The translations under genes and the position numbers were made by a program. A DNA stretch of 64,000 nt from Metallyticus violacea (Eukaryota > Arthropoda > Insecta > Mantodea > Metallyticidae), in NCBI GenBank assembly GCA_030762175.1, contig CM060835.1, forward strand, positions 83,354,001-83,418,000. The letters run 5' to 3'. The notes below the pieces were generated by a model that saw nothing but the letters and a program-made list of their open reading frames with translations, did no database searches and had not been told where the DNA came from. Shown piece after piece: positions 39,243 through 51,734 of the stretch (positions are counted from its first letter, which is position 1; each line of letters opens with the position of its first letter).

Positions 39243-39800
39243 AATTGGGGAGGCTTAGGCCGTAATGCTTTGGAAGGTCCCGGGTTCAAATCCCTTGGGA
39301 TCGATCATCCTGACCTTTTGATGGTCGCTAAGGCTAATGTTGGAATGCATTTTTATTTTCCGCTCTCCCATTCCGTACCTTTTCACTCCGTTGGTTCTGT
39401 TACAAAGCCGCAAGTGCCAGGGCGAGGTGATTTGCACTCTGTAAAGGTTTATGCCCTACCGCCCGGTATAAAAGCGGACTTTCTGTAGAACTCGATCTCC
39501 TTGGGTGCAGGGGCTTCACCGTGTCTGGTGTTCTATCTGCAACCTGACCGGCGAAGAGATGGGAAGTATTTAGACGGAGGGAGCATCGCAGTGTAGTTCA
39601 CCATCCTCTATAAATCGCAAAGGTTGGAATCATGTGTTAATGTACTTACTCTCTTATAACAAAGGTAAGCCGTCTCTTCCTGCGTCCGCGCTGTCACTGC
39701 TCGTGAATCCTGGCCGCATGGCATCCCCTTCTCCAGACACATGCACAAACGTCTAGCTTTGAGCAAGACTGAAGAACCGAAGTATCCTCTTCCCCAAACG
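39243..39800 (+). mobile_element. Long SINE family D, copy D2
   Basis: The tRNA-like head 'ggggaggcttaggccgtaat' has a good B box 'gggttcaaatccc' (39282-39294). It is followed by 'gatcatcctgacc', 'ggtcgctaaggctaatgttg', 'ccgttggttctgtta', 'caagtgccagggcgagg' and, distally, 'agctttgagcaagactgaag'. It shares head, body and distal landmarks with D1 in order. GC-rich relative to flanks. 60-72-codon frames inside are incidental. Confidence 0.78.
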
Positions 39801-41484
39801 ATAAGTCACATTGCGTACAAAGTGCCCAACGACAACGTAATCACTGGTAGGGCGCTCCTCCTCACCTTGTCCATGAAACAAACATGAACTCGACTGGTCC
39901 GCAGTTTTCGTTTAACTTTACATTTACGTTTTTTAAACTAGTAATGATAATAATAATGAATATTCCATCAAACACATTCTTTGCATGTATGCACATCAGA
40001 TTTTGAGATTTCACTATAGCCTTACCTTAGCACCAAAACTTAATACAATATAGGAAATATTGGAAAGATAATACCGGACCGATTACGAATGACCGCACTC
40101 CGAAATTACAGGTCTTTAGATAAAAGGAGTATTGATAGATTCAAGAAGATGTGAAACGAGCCTTCAATATCATGAAACCGAGAGAATCCTTGAGATTAAC
40201 TAGTTGTGTAAAATAGCTAATCTTTTCAAAGGAAAGTCTCATACAATCCCCTAAAATTCTGTAGGTTAGAATTGAATATTTTAAGGAGTGATGTAACATT
40301 TATTTAGATTTTTAAACATCTATGTGTAAAAAACATTTTGGCATAGTTACAATTGTGCAGCAATTAATCTTCACGTGCATTGAAGATTACAATCATTATG
40401 CACTTCTAAATATATATTTATGTTTTAAGTAATAATGCAATATTGATAGAACCTATTAATTTTTGTGCTTGAAAGTTATATCTTTTTGTTATAATTAATA
40501 TTTTGTAAGATAGAAACTAAAGAGAAGTGACCTAACACCCATTAATTCATTCATTAAAATATCCTTAAAAATTGTCTACTTGTATCGATGAACTTTGGTA
40601 TTCAATTTTTCTGAGTGCGTGTAGTCTTTAATGTTTATGTGCATTATTTAAAAGTATATATTTACTTACAAATTATGATTTTATAGAAATACGTCGATGA
40701 ACTAAGAAAGCATAAATATAATGCCTTAATTGATTCGCATTTTATTCAAGTAAATCTGAGACACTGTTTAGTGATTATAAGATTAAATTGTGTTAGGGAT
40801 AACAGGAGGAGGATAAATGGAGGGACAAATGGAGGAAGAGGAGAAGAAAAAGAAGAAGATCAAGAAGAAAAAGAAGGAATTTCATAAATGTTCTCATTTT
40901 AGACTTTAACTAAAGATTTGCTATTCCCCTTGATTGTTTTAAAATACCCGTTGCATTTCTCACAGTTTTTAAACATTAGATGTAGATTACATCTGCTTGT
41001 CATTAATATGAGTATTAAGACGCATGTTGTTATATTCTAAATATATAGGGACTTGCTACACAGCCAGGCATCGCCCCTTGAAAAAGCAGTTAGCATAGCG
41101 GACGCTTATGCACTCGGAGAAGTTAAGCTTCCCAAACCCTTCGCTTCAAAAGCCACTCACCACTTGCGACTGAATGAGGAGTAGAGTGTTTCCCCTCATT
41201 CAATAATGACGTGGCCATTAAAAATCGCTTTAAATTTTAGGGCTCATTAAAACTTTATCTACAGCTGTCTGAAAGCGCGATGTTTACATAGTAGTACACA
41301 ATGTGAGTTGTTTTATGGAAATACAATCGACACCTAAACCGGGCTCGTGCAAAAACGAGCTGCCATTGAAGTGGACTGAAAGCGTGGTAAAGGTTTCATG
41401 AGCATCACAGGGTGGCAAGTAACAGCAGATGCACATTTGATATATTTATATAAGTTACTATAAAAAGCTGCTCTATAGCTGGAC
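39801..41484. other. Unassigned sequence
   Basis: Contains a purine-rich GGA/GAA tract at 40800-40880. No gene signal. Confidence 0.55.
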
Positions 41485-42085
41485 AACATGGTTTAAAAAT
41501 ATAAGACAAAAATAATGGGATTCCGAGGAAAAACTGCACTCAGAACAAAAATCGTTATCACAATGGAACACTGAACCAAGTAAATAATTTAATTATTTTG
41601 GTTGTAATATAACTTATGACCATACAAATTATATAGATATTAAACTCCAACACCTATTTGGTACAATTAAAAGAACACTTACTGGAAAAGTTAAAACAGA
41701 TACTGTTTTAATTTTTTTGCAAAGTCTTAGCATGTCATCCGACTCACAAACTTGGTCTCTAACAACAAAGCAAAAACAAAGAATAGAGGCTGCAGAAATG
41801 AGTTTACTGAGAAAATTAACTGGATATAATGCCTTAGACCATAAACAAAATTCGGATATCCGTGAAGAAGAACTTGGAATTTCAAGCATCATAGAAACAA
41901 TCAATAAATACATTTTAGAATGACATGATCATGTAAATAGAATGGATTTCAATCGCATAGTAATACTATAAGCCTACAGGACGGCGAGATATTGCATGCC
42001 CTCGGAAGAGATGGAAAGACCAATTTCAATAAAAGTCGTCTGTTATGTGGAGATGGAACAGGCCTTATGGTGTGAATAAACCGTA
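41485..42085 (+). pseudogene. LINE reverse-transcriptase C-terminal fragment, same clade as 36715
   Basis: Read in order with frame changes: 'KIMGFRGKTALRTKIVI' (41508), 'NNFNYFGC' (about 41590), 'LQHLFGTIKRTL' (about 41648), 'SSDSQTWSLTTKQKQRIEAA' (41731 on), 'HKQNSDIREEELGI', then 'DHVNRMDFNRI' and 'KPTGRRDIACPRKRWKDQF' (about 41975-42035). This is the post-catalytic region of an insect endonuclease/reverse-transcriptase LINE (RTE-like). It keeps the fold landmarks but has stops and frameshifts. It covers more of the protein than the 36715 fragment and overlaps it in the tail. Confidence 0.88.
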
Positions 42086-42352
42086 GTTGTATATGGTTAT
42101 GAAGTTACTATAAATATCCGCAAAGTACAGTACTTGGGTAAAAACAATGTATTCGACTAGCTTCACTGCAGTCATGCAGCTAAACTTCGTTACAATTGCT
42201 GATAGTTTGCTACAATTACCATTGTAACTTTTTATTGATTTTAAGGAAAAGTTGCACTAAAATTATGGTAAAAAGCTTAACATTTATGATTGTTTACTTT
42301 TTATTCTCTCCAGCATTGTACATAAATATCCTGAAACATTATATTCAAAAGT

Positions 42353-43085
42353 GCGAGGTATGTTCAAAAAGTATCTGACATTATTTTTTTTCACGGTAAT
42401 TAATGATGATGTAGATGTGGCAATTGCGGTTGCGCTTAAAAAGGAATTTTCATGCGCATGCGTGATTTTTTGTTTCCTCACAGCAACACTGTCAGTGCCA
42501 CGGCACTGCAACACGGTGTAGCACGTGTTCGTCACAGTTTCATTTTCTTAAGATGACTGAACGCTTGGAGCAGAGATACTACATCAAGTTCTGTCACAAA
42601 ATAAAGCATATCCAAGCAGAAATTATCTTAAAGGTTTTCACAATGGAAGCACCCAAGTTTCCCAAACACGACAGATTCGCAGCAAAGTGAAGATGGTGCT
42701 GGTTTTCGTCTACCAGGGCCTTGTGCATCATGATTACACACCAGAACGTAAGGGGTACTGCCGGGAAGTTCTTCTCGTGTTCGTGATGCAGTTCGACGCA
42801 AGAGACCGGAGCTGTGGGCCGCAAAGAATTGGCAGCTACAGTTCATTCAGCATGCCTGGTCCAGGACGGCACCATTCAAGTTGCCAGGCTCCCTACTTTC
42901 TTGTGATGGAGTTGTTTCCGAGGATTAAGACGCATTCTGTTTTAAGAGCCGCGACGGCACAGCTGCGCACCACTCACCCAGCGTTGCTTACAGAGATGGA
43001 AGGTCAAGGGGATTGGCGAGTATTCAATCAGACAAAGAACTTTTTTTTCCAGCCCAATGTTGGAGACTTTTTGTACACACTTCGC
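42353..43085 (+). pseudogene. Internally deleted mariner element with candidate terminal repeats
   Basis: A frame from 42553 encodes 'MTERLEQRYYIKFCHK', a mariner N-terminus. It then jumps at about 42640, without the helix-turn-helix linker and first Asp region, to 'WKHPSF', 'RQIRSKVKMVLVFVYQG' and 'LVHHDYTPE', and then the region near the third Asp ('FPRIKTH', frame-shifted). The left edge 'cgaggtatgttcaaaaagta' at 42353 resembles the reverse complement of the stretch at about 43055-43080, as terminal inverted repeats would. At about 730 bp it is shorter than an intact element of about 1.3 kb and resembles a MITE in the making. The 157-codon frame at 42687-43160 is this transposase plus out-of-frame sequence, not a host gene. 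Confidence 0.8.
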
Positions 43086-43779
43086 AAAAGCAATTTGCCC
43101 AACAATAATAAACGTTTTGTTTGTGTATCATACTGTTATAGTAGAAGAACTGTAGGCTGACACATACTGTCTGCGAAATGCAGTCTCGATAGCTTTTAAT
43201 AGATTACGACACAGTTGAAATGAATAATTTGCAATAAGTATAAAACTAGTGCAAAATATTTGAAATTATGTGTTTAACAACGTAATATCTAATTTGAGTT
43301 AACTCCTTATCTAACATTATCTACCTATCAAAGCTTCATGTAGCATTTCAGCATATCACTTCATTTGTGTGTCTGTGTCTTCGAAGCGTTCCTGACATTG
43401 AACTGACCAGCAATTCAGCGTGGCATGGTGGTATACTTTTTACGTGTTCGGGAATATTTACCTCCCCGACAGGCATTAGGTTGTAATACGGAGAAGGGTA
43501 ACAAGTTAAAGAAGATTTACTTTTTATGAAAGTCCCTCTGAAAGTTTTGAGAATGGACATCAAGTGATTGTAACCAGCCAGGGCAGGTTTTCGTAGCTCT
43601 AGGTAGCAACATGTGTGGTGTACGCAGGTGTTGCTGTACCAGACAGCGAGAGCTTTACTTCCACTTTTAAAGTGCGAATGGGAAAGAGATAATATCTTGA
43701 AAGATTATAGATCTTTGTCCTTTGTAATGCAGATTTGTAGATTTTAGGAGAGAAAGGGAATCCCTCAAAGATGAAGATT
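43086..43779. other. Unassigned sequence between two mariner copies
   Basis: No recognisable feature. Part of 43680-43780 may be decayed N-terminal sequence of the next copy. Confidence 0.5.
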
Positions 43780-44520
43780 CGCTACAGCAACAACGGATGA
43801 AAGTAGAGCGGATGATAGCTATACATATTATCAGATTCAAGAAGCCCTGCAGCAGTGAAAACAATGCTTCATATCAGAAAGCTTTTCCTCCACCTAACCC
43901 ATTAACAGAAAATAAAGTACGTGCCAGAAAATGTTGGAACATTTTGATGCAGAAAGACCAAAAAACATATTTAATATCATAGAACATGACTAAAAATGGA
44001 TATTCCAGTATGATCCAGAAACTATTCTGGGTATTCCCAGGAAAGAATCCCCCAACCAAAACAAGGCGAGCAAGAAGTGTTGGCAAAATGATGATCTGTT
44101 CTTTGTTCTCAGTTAGTGGCCACATTGTCACAGCTCCACTTGAGGAACAAAACGTTGTCACTGTCAGATACACAAACACCAGGCCCAAGTCTTTAATGTA
44201 CTGAGAACGAAGCGTCCTAAGTCAGGTTGGCATGGAGTCCTATTATATTTTTGTCCATGCTGCACAACTTACATCGTTTACTTCATCCTCCCTACAGTCT
44301 AGATCTAGGTGCATAGACTTTTTTTCTATTCTCCAAAATAAAAGAAAAAATGCATAACAATTGAGCCACCTGAAACTGCAGTTTGTGCCTACGAAGAACG
44401 ATTTGCACCCTATCAAAGAAGCATGACGTCCAGCATTTACAAAATGGTTTGAAAGGATGAGGCATTTTATAGAATGTAATGGAAAATACTTTAAAGGGCA
44501 ATGATAAGTTATTCTTTTTA
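43780..44520 (+). pseudogene. mariner transposase remnant, cecropia-like subfamily
   Basis: Pieces in order: 'NPLTENKVRARKCWNILMQK' (about 43897-43956), 'WIFQYDPET' just past the first catalytic site (about 43997), 'TKTRRARSVGKMMI' (about 44059), 'GHIVTAPLEEQNVVT' (about 44120), then after a deletion 'KWFERMRHFIECNGKYFKG' (about 44435-44500) at the C-terminus. The second and third Asp motifs are deleted. Subfamily assignment is from remembered motif character and is tentative. The plus and minus frames of 72-104 codons here come from it. Confidence 0.82.
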
Positions 44521-44689
44521 AAAATGTTATTGCTTTCATTATACGTCCTAACCAAATGGAAGGGAGGAATGATTAATCGAAAAGGCCGGTTGTTCCATAC
44601 AATTAGTTTTCTTAATTAACTTAATTATATGTCAGTTCGAAGAAATCCGTCACTTTTTTCTGAACTTTACTACCAGTTTTTTTTTCTTC

Positions 44690-45157
44690 TAATGTCCATT
44701 TTAGCTCTATAAAGTAAAACAATGTCCGAGAACTTGCTCCAATAATTGCACGAGAGTCTGCTGATTTGATGATGTCCCGTACTGTTGCAACACCAACACC
44801 AATTCATTAACTAATTTAACCGCAATTTCACCATAGTGAATTTTGTGGTGAATTTCACCATTCCACAATTTTCACTTTCGTTTCTATATCCGAAACATCG
44901 CGTTCTCTCGTAACCGATAATGAAGACTCCATAACAAAGCTTACCTTACAAGCCTTAAAGTTACTGCATTGACCAAAGTGTTAAGTGGTTGTACATGGTT
45001 TCTGAGTTCTCCGCTATGCATTAGACTGGAACAAGGCTCCCTTGTTCAGCTCTAATATTGAAGCGCACAGATCGAATTTTAATGGAGTTTTCGCAATTAA
45101 TTAATGAGCAAGAACACCGTCGGATAATCCGATTATCGGTTAATCCAGGTTCTACTG
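44690..45157 (-). mobile_element. pogo/Tigger-like element, terminus plus N-terminal HTH remnant
   Basis: On the minus strand, just inside a TA dinucleotide at 45158-45159, the sequence starts 'cagtagaacctggattaacc', which resembles pogo/Tigger terminal repeats. About 200 bp further, 44930 down to 44700 encodes a degenerate CENP-B/pogo-type N-terminus: 'SDIETKVKIVEW', then in another frame 'GEIAVKLVNEL', then 'GVGVATVRDIIKSADSR'. Family knowledge: this helix-turn-helix binds the element's ends, and a DDE domain follows. The rest of the transposase and the other terminus are not found; the neighbouring mariner ends 170 bp away. Confidence 0.72.
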
Positions 45158-45159
45158 TA

Positions 45160-48100
45160 ATATTAAAAATTACGAGAATTGATATAAGGTATTCAGACCA
45201 CACGTTTTAACACAAAGTGTCTGATATTTCAACAGACAGAGTAGCTTAAACGTTCCCAATATTATTATAAATATAGGCAAACTTTTTTTTCAAAACCAGA
45301 AGTGATATGATTAATATTTATATATAGTAGCACATACATATATAATGTGAGGAAAAATTGAAAATATCGCATTCAGAATGAAAGGATGTAGAAATGTCAT
45401 ACCTTACCTTAATTGCATAACTTTCTGGTTAATAGTACAGTTGACGCATTATTTTTTCTTTACGTTTGTGGATATGTCCTGAATGTATTTATTAGAAGAA
45501 TTATTCTTTAAATATAATCTTGTTATTTATTTTAGTTAATGTGCCACGCTATACGTTTATATTCTAAATATAGAAAATGACAGATGAAAGTAATAAAGCA
45601 TGTGCATCTGCAAGAATTGTTAATGTGAAACAGGGAAAATTCGTGAATGCCGTTACTTGAACCACTTATGTACTATGCCAATGCTCTAGCGGTCTAAACA
45701 TGGGTCACAGTGTCTTTCTTGAGCACACATGTAGCTGAGGTTTGAAATGAGAGCAGATCATCTGTGCTGCCAGTTCAAATAAGCAGAAGTGATATAGTGC
45801 ATGGAAATAAATATATGAGAGGATAGGGGAATTTTAACTTGTTGCTTTGACTTCACTGGTCACGTGAAACCTGAAGCAGTATTAGTTCACTTATTGACAC
45901 ACAGATGACCTTAGTTACGTAATCATTTTCCTGTGCCGTCTTTTTCTTTTTATAATTTTTTTTACACTAAAGGTTAGATGCAGGTTGTTGGTAAGGAAAT
46001 ATTCAAGCCACGCTGGTTTCTGAGCTTGAAGACAACCAACTCGCTCGCCAGAAGCAATTGAACACCTTTTACTTTTTCTTGCGACATTTAATTCAGCAGG
46101 AATGAGGAATGATGTCGAAATGCACTTTTATGAAGGATAACTTTTAAAAAAAGCGTTAATATATATTTATCCTGGTTTTATTGCATGGGCCACTGCTGTT
46201 GCAGCGAAAGTCATGTATTTAAAAGTCTATTCTTTTTATTTCTAATTATAAGCGCGAGTGCGGAATAAGAAATAGATGGAATATTTGTCTTTATGTATGA
46301 CAGCACCCCATCAACCATTAACCAATGTTAACCATTAACCAATTGCCTCTTAAGCAGCATGTTATTTATTTGATTAGGTTTATTTTATTTGTTTAGTGTC
46401 TGGTATTAAAGAACTGAAGTGATGAATTCCTCATTAAACCGAAATATTTCCACGATTGTGTACGTAGGTGGAAAGACTATGGGAAAGTAAGGTATCCAGA
46501 TAAAATTAATTCAGAAAAGTCAAACGGCATTTGAAATTTATCATCATGTTTTGTAAAATTACAGTTTACAGTGCTGGTAAAAGTTGCTTCGCCACTCTGA
46601 GAATACGGCAGAAAATATCTGAAAATAAATATCATTGTTTAAGATGCCATAACAGAACCCGAAGAAGAAAATAATTAGAGAAAAAAGGGGGGGGGAGAAA
46701 ATTCAAAGATTTATTTCAGCTCAATTCCCATTGGGTTAGAATAAAAGTAAACAATTTAAGTATTTAAGTATAAATATAATATGCTTAAAAGCATTTTATA
46801 AATAGTTTTTCTTGATACAGAATGTGCTATTAAGTATCCTATGCAACAATAACAGAACTGTTTGAATGCAAATACTTTGTGTTTTAAGTCTTTTTAAACA
46901 ATAATTAATGTATGCAAAGCTTTGTAACAAATGTGAAATGCGATCTAAAGTAAACTCATATAGTTCAACAAATGGAGTTCAAACATCAATTTAAGAGAGG
47001 TGTTGAAAATTTTATCTCAAATGTTCTCTTTAGTTTAAAACGTTAAACTTGTAGAACTTTTTTATTTTTTGAGCTTCTAGCAAAGATAGTGGGCTATAAT
47101 TTTTACAGCATATGGAAAATAGTTAGTAAAATATTTTAAAGAAGTAGCCCAGTTCCAAGAAAAAAACGCTTTGCTTGATCGTAATAATAGAGCGTTTCCG
47201 TTTACACGGTGAAATTAAGCAGTAGTGTAATCTTTTTCATGATATGGTTCCCTACATTAATAATGCAACTTTATGCTATTTTCAAATTATAATCCCTTCA
47301 GGATTCACACTAAAACATAGAGCTTGTAAACAACAACTAATTTATTTATATTTTCAGCTGTTTGTCACCAAGTAATGGGTTTATTAAAGAATAATTAACA
47401 AATAAAGTGTATCCATTTTTGGATACTGGCCCAGTATTGAGTTTTGCGAATGCGCGAGTAAACAGCTTAAGAGCAGTGAGGTAGGCTCACTGAACGTATG
47501 AGAGACAAAACCGAGCTTTGTTACTTCGCAGTATGATTAACTTCTTTTCTTCTGTTGCAAACGCCAATGAATGCACAGTGCCCCTTCGCTTGTTATATTG
47601 TAGGTTGCTGCATACTCACAATGAACCTTAAAGGGTGATTGCCTAGCGAGTTAATGCATGCACACTATTCTAATAAACAGTTTAAGACACGAGCAAAATA
47701 CACTCAGAAGTATGGAGTAGCTCGGATCTGTCTACCGTCCTCAATAAACAAGTAGAGAGGGAACTGCATAATATGCTTAACAATAAGGTAACAAAGTTTT
47801 AGCAATACTGCTCATCCTTCACACCTAAATTTGACTAGATTCGACAATAGCTTAGCATCCCCACCAGTAGCCCATCACTTCCCACCATCAAGCTTGTTAC
47901 TGCACAACTGAATGTTTTGCTCATGTCTTACCTGTTCACCGATAAACAATAGGCGAAGTGAATGATTGTAGTGCAAGTATAACTCTAAGTGTTTTGCGTG
48001 CTTAACATTAGCTATCTATAAAATGAATAAAAAACAGATTGCCAGTATTTTTTGTTTAGTAAACAGGGTTTTGCACAAAGTAAATACTTTCCGTGCAGAA

Positions 48101-48230
48101 TTGGCCTGTTGCGGGATGTTTAGAATTCACATTTTCATTATCCATTCTTCAACAAATGTGCATTGTTTGTTATACTTGGACTGTGATCGCTATTTTTGCA
48201 GTATTCACTAATATCACGACTAGTACAACT

Positions 48231-48265
<35 letters not shown>

Positions 48266-49211
48266 AAAAAGTAAGCATTAAATTCTATAGAAAACTGATC
48301 GTGTGAACGTTTGAAGTAGAGGTTAGTACAGGATGGAGCATTTAAAGCATATACTTTTTAACAGTGGACAAAACAAATTCCGAAATGAAATAAAACTAAT
48401 CCGTTATTTGACATGTTAATGCGAAATCTTTGGAAAAATAAACATTGCTTTTAATTGCAGTTATTTAATAAGAACTTCTTTTAGGAGCACATACATTTTT
48501 TAGGGTTTGCTGCTTTATTCAAAGGTTTGAAAAGTTATGGAATTAGATTTTTAAAAAAGTAATTTTTATGGTTTCCAAACGATAACTAAAATTCTATATA
48601 ATAATTTCAAAAAATAAAAAAGAGGCAAAACATTAAAAAAGATCAGTGAAAAATGCTAAAATGCATATTTTTTTAGGTTAGGTTTGCAATCATTTCGCGG
48701 ATTGCCATACTCCAGACTGAGTAAGCGCTTTATTCGAATAGAGACATCTAAAAGAGAGTGTATGCTCTCACCAAATATCAATATTGAACCAGTAAACACC
48801 AAAAGTCGACAAGAAATTCCAAATATCAACAATGATGTGTGAAGTCTCTGCAAGAAATTCATTTAATGCTCTAAAATGAAGATATAACTTAAAACAAGTA
48901 TTTTAAAACGTAATTAAGTCACATCAACTTTTATAGCAGGATTTATCCACTGATACCGTATATTTACAGAACTCACAATTAACTCTTGTTAGATCCTTCT
49001 GATGTTCTCTTCAATTTTAAAACTTCTTCCTTTTAAATGCTCCATCCTATTATTCTAATGTATTGGCATTACATACTAAACCGCGTGCTCATTTATCGAA
49101 GTACTAATACATGTAGAATGAACCGAATGTGCAAACATTTTGTGTTTATTGCTATTTATAATAAAGCTAGGGGTTTTGTGACGCGGTATGTTTTTTTGTT
49201 GACTGTTGCAG
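45160..49211. other. Unassigned AT-rich sequence
   Basis: No coding signal. Notable only for a pure A-run of 29 at 48233-48261 (possible retrotransposed 3' end, no signal identified) and a short tandem 'aaccattaaccaatg' repeat at 46313-46345. Confidence 0.55.
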
Positions 49212-49262
49212 TGTGGCGCGTTCCATTGTAGCGGCTCGGGGGCCCGCGGGAGAACAGCTCGG
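49212..49262 (+). other. Possible 51-bp exon in a GC-rich island
   Basis: A GC-rich stretch in an AT-rich setting is preceded by 'tttttttgttgactgttgcag' (49190-49211), a strong acceptor context. It is followed by 'gtgagtg' from 49263, a near-consensus donor. The 51 bases are 17 codons, with two of three plus frames open (one reads 'VARSIVAARGPAGEQL'). No neighbouring exon could be linked, so this is only a candidate; a chance GC patch is quite possible. Confidence 0.25.
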
Positions 49263-49613
49263 GTGAGTGTTTTTAGTTCACTCTCTATTCTGTGTCGTGC
49301 TTACGTGTACATTTTCTTCCATAAATGGCTAAATAAGGCTGGACGTAGAAGAATGTGTGTAACAGTGAAAGCTCTTCTTTAGATAAGCAATTCTAACTTA
49401 GGACGGAATGCAAAGTGAGTTAAATAAAAAATGAAGAGGTTAATTGTGCTGTATTTTACCGATACAAATACCATGCACCACACTGCAAGAGAAAGCGGTT
49501 ATCATGCATATGATAAAACAGTACACGTGTTCAAATCCGGCTCTTAGTAATATTCGGAGAGTACAAACTTTAGTGATACCAAAATAAATATCAATTAGTG
49601 AGTGGTTCCGTTG
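49263..49613. other. Unassigned sequence
   Basis: No recognisable feature. Confidence 0.55.
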
Positions 49614-49878
49614 TCGGTCTTGGCGATCTACACTTATCTCTATGTCTAATGTCACAGACTCAAACACAGGGAGACGATGTATATTTTATGGCATAAAAAT
49701 TCTAAGTTTGGCTTCCTTCAAAAGGGAAGTAAAGCCATGGGTTTGTCGTAGATTTAAGGCACATAAAAGAACCTAAAACCTCAAAGAAGAGGCCTCTGAG
49801 CAAAATTTACGGGCCCTTTCACTCCCTGAATTGAATAGGATACTAATAACAGCGAAACAGCGTCCTTAAGTAAATAAT
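49614..49878 (+). mobile_element. SINE family C, copy C3, with atypical head
   Basis: The body is clear: 'ggcataaaaattctaagttt', 'cttccttcaaaagggaagta', 'gaggcctctgagcaaaattt', 'cagcgtccttaagtaaata'. The first 70 bases share only 'cggtcttgg' with the standard head; the A/B box region is decayed or replaced. Confidence 0.85.
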
Positions 49879-51329
49879 AAACACGTGGTTTCGCTCATTT
49901 AGCTTAGAGATCTGTAAGGTGGTTTTTAAAATAATGCACAATTTGCATTCATTTTTTTTAGAACAGTCGGACATTTCACCTCATTTGTTAATTTTTTTAT
50001 ATAAAACAGAGCATTTTATGGCCATTGTTGTGAAAATTATGGTTGGTCAACAATGTTTTTAAATGATACCGTATTTTCTTCATGTCGTATAAAAGGTTAA
50101 AAAACACGATTTCCATGGAAGTTCTCTTGATTAATATTTTTTTAACTGTGGAGAAGTCCTAAAGATGATTGCCAGAAGATGGCGTTAAACAATGTATGCA
50201 TTGAAAATTGGATGGATAATTTTGATGCACATATAATTGTATCATGTCAACACTCGAACTTATAGAATTCAGTGCAACAATTTTTATGGGATTTTATAAA
50301 ATACAATAAATATTTTATAGATAAACAATTTTCTCCGATATTAAACATTACATTTACACTTAATATATTTGAAGAGTTTACAATTTGGTAATGGGCGTAG
50401 TCCATACAAGCTATCATCAATCTTTCATTGTCATAGTCTCAATTATTTCATTTTCCATTCATTTTATGTTATATTAATTTTAACAACAAAAACCGTATGC
50501 ATAGCACCATAAATAACTCAAGTGGTCAACAAACTATTTTATTTTCTTAGTAGTTTACGTTTCTGTTAAACAAATTCATTAAGATTAGCATTGGGATAGA
50601 ACATTAAACGTTCTTTGCAGATAATATTCAGAAACGAGAGAGAAAAAAAGGCCCGTTTATAAATTTTGTCTACGACAGCATAACAAAAGATTGCAAAAGA
50701 GTTCTGTTCATTAAAATACTTCTTTTAAACTGTAAGAGTTAGAGCAGTTGAGTATACGTATAACAAACTCATTTATGTTAATGAAACGATGCGTTACTTT
50801 TGAGAAAACCTGCATTTTACTTGGAGAATTTGCAATATAGCGACCAAGTATAAATATGTCGGTTGTAAGTTTTACATCTTAAAATGTATCTATCTTTCTT
50901 ACGATATGTCGCTTAATGATAGAGGTTATAATTTTACTGTACATTTGTGTAGTAACTGAAGTTTTATTAAAGTTTTTCTTACGGTTTTTCTTAGTCTCAA
51001 AATGAAAAACATATTTTCTTCCCATAGCTTACCCAAAAGATGAAAACAATGCAAACTAGATAGGGTAGAAGGCCATTATCTAGGTAACGCCTGGTATCAG
51101 CAACTAGAAAAGCAAATGCTATAGAAAGAGTTCACCAAATGTCCATAAATAAAACTATGTAGGAATGTCTAAAACAGAAACATACCAGGAGTAATCAACT
51201 GAAACCTGTCGGGGCCCATTTATTAATACAGTGTGATCGTTTTATTGCGCACACAATTTATCTTGAGCACACTGACATTGTCATAGTCACATCTGTAACA
51301 AGACGGGATATCGAGCCATACAAATACCA
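49879..51329. other. Unassigned AT-rich sequence
   Basis: No recognisable feature. Confidence 0.55.
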
Positions 51330-51620
51330 TGGGATTTTTTGAAGAAATGCTTGATGATCACTTGTTTTTATGTCTGTGGTCTACTATTCCCGCTGACTTA
51401 TCGTCACCTGACTTCTTTCTCGAATTTTTTAAAGGATACGTGTATCGAGCAAACACACGTACTCTATAACACCTGGAGCGAGCCATTACGCAAGAGATGA
51501 ATTCCGTTAGCCCTGTCAACATGGTGTGACGGGTTAGGAACTGCATTCAGGAAAATGGTGGACATTTCCAACACTTGTTGTGGGACATTACCACTTGTGC
51601 AAAACTACATTTCTTGTATC
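51330..51620 (+). pseudogene. IS630/mariner-like transposase C-terminal fragment
   Basis: The plus frame reads 'LSSPDFFLEFFKGYVYR' (third catalytic Asp context S-P-D-F-F), then 'ANTRTL', a stop, 'RAITQEMNSVSP', a stop, and 'RVRNCIQENGGHFQHLL' at the end. This is the last third of an IS630-like transposase with two in-frame stops. It differs from the 19890 copy in the C-terminal motif and has the opposite orientation. No upstream domain was recovered. Confidence 0.82.
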
Positions 51621-51734
51621 AAATAAATTATATTTGTATTATCCATGGTGTGTATGATAAAATGATCGCACTATATAAACCGACACAGTTGTAAACTAAA
51701 CAATAACAGAAGTAGCAACTTCATAGAACAGAAA

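Noticed and set aside
42687..43160. 157-codon plus-strand frame as a host gene
   Set aside because: Its first third is mariner transposase middle domain and the rest is the same transposase read out of frame.
48233..48261. Processed pseudogene ending in 29 A
   Set aside because: No polyadenylation signal close by, no coding similarity upstream and no duplication found; may be a simple A-run.
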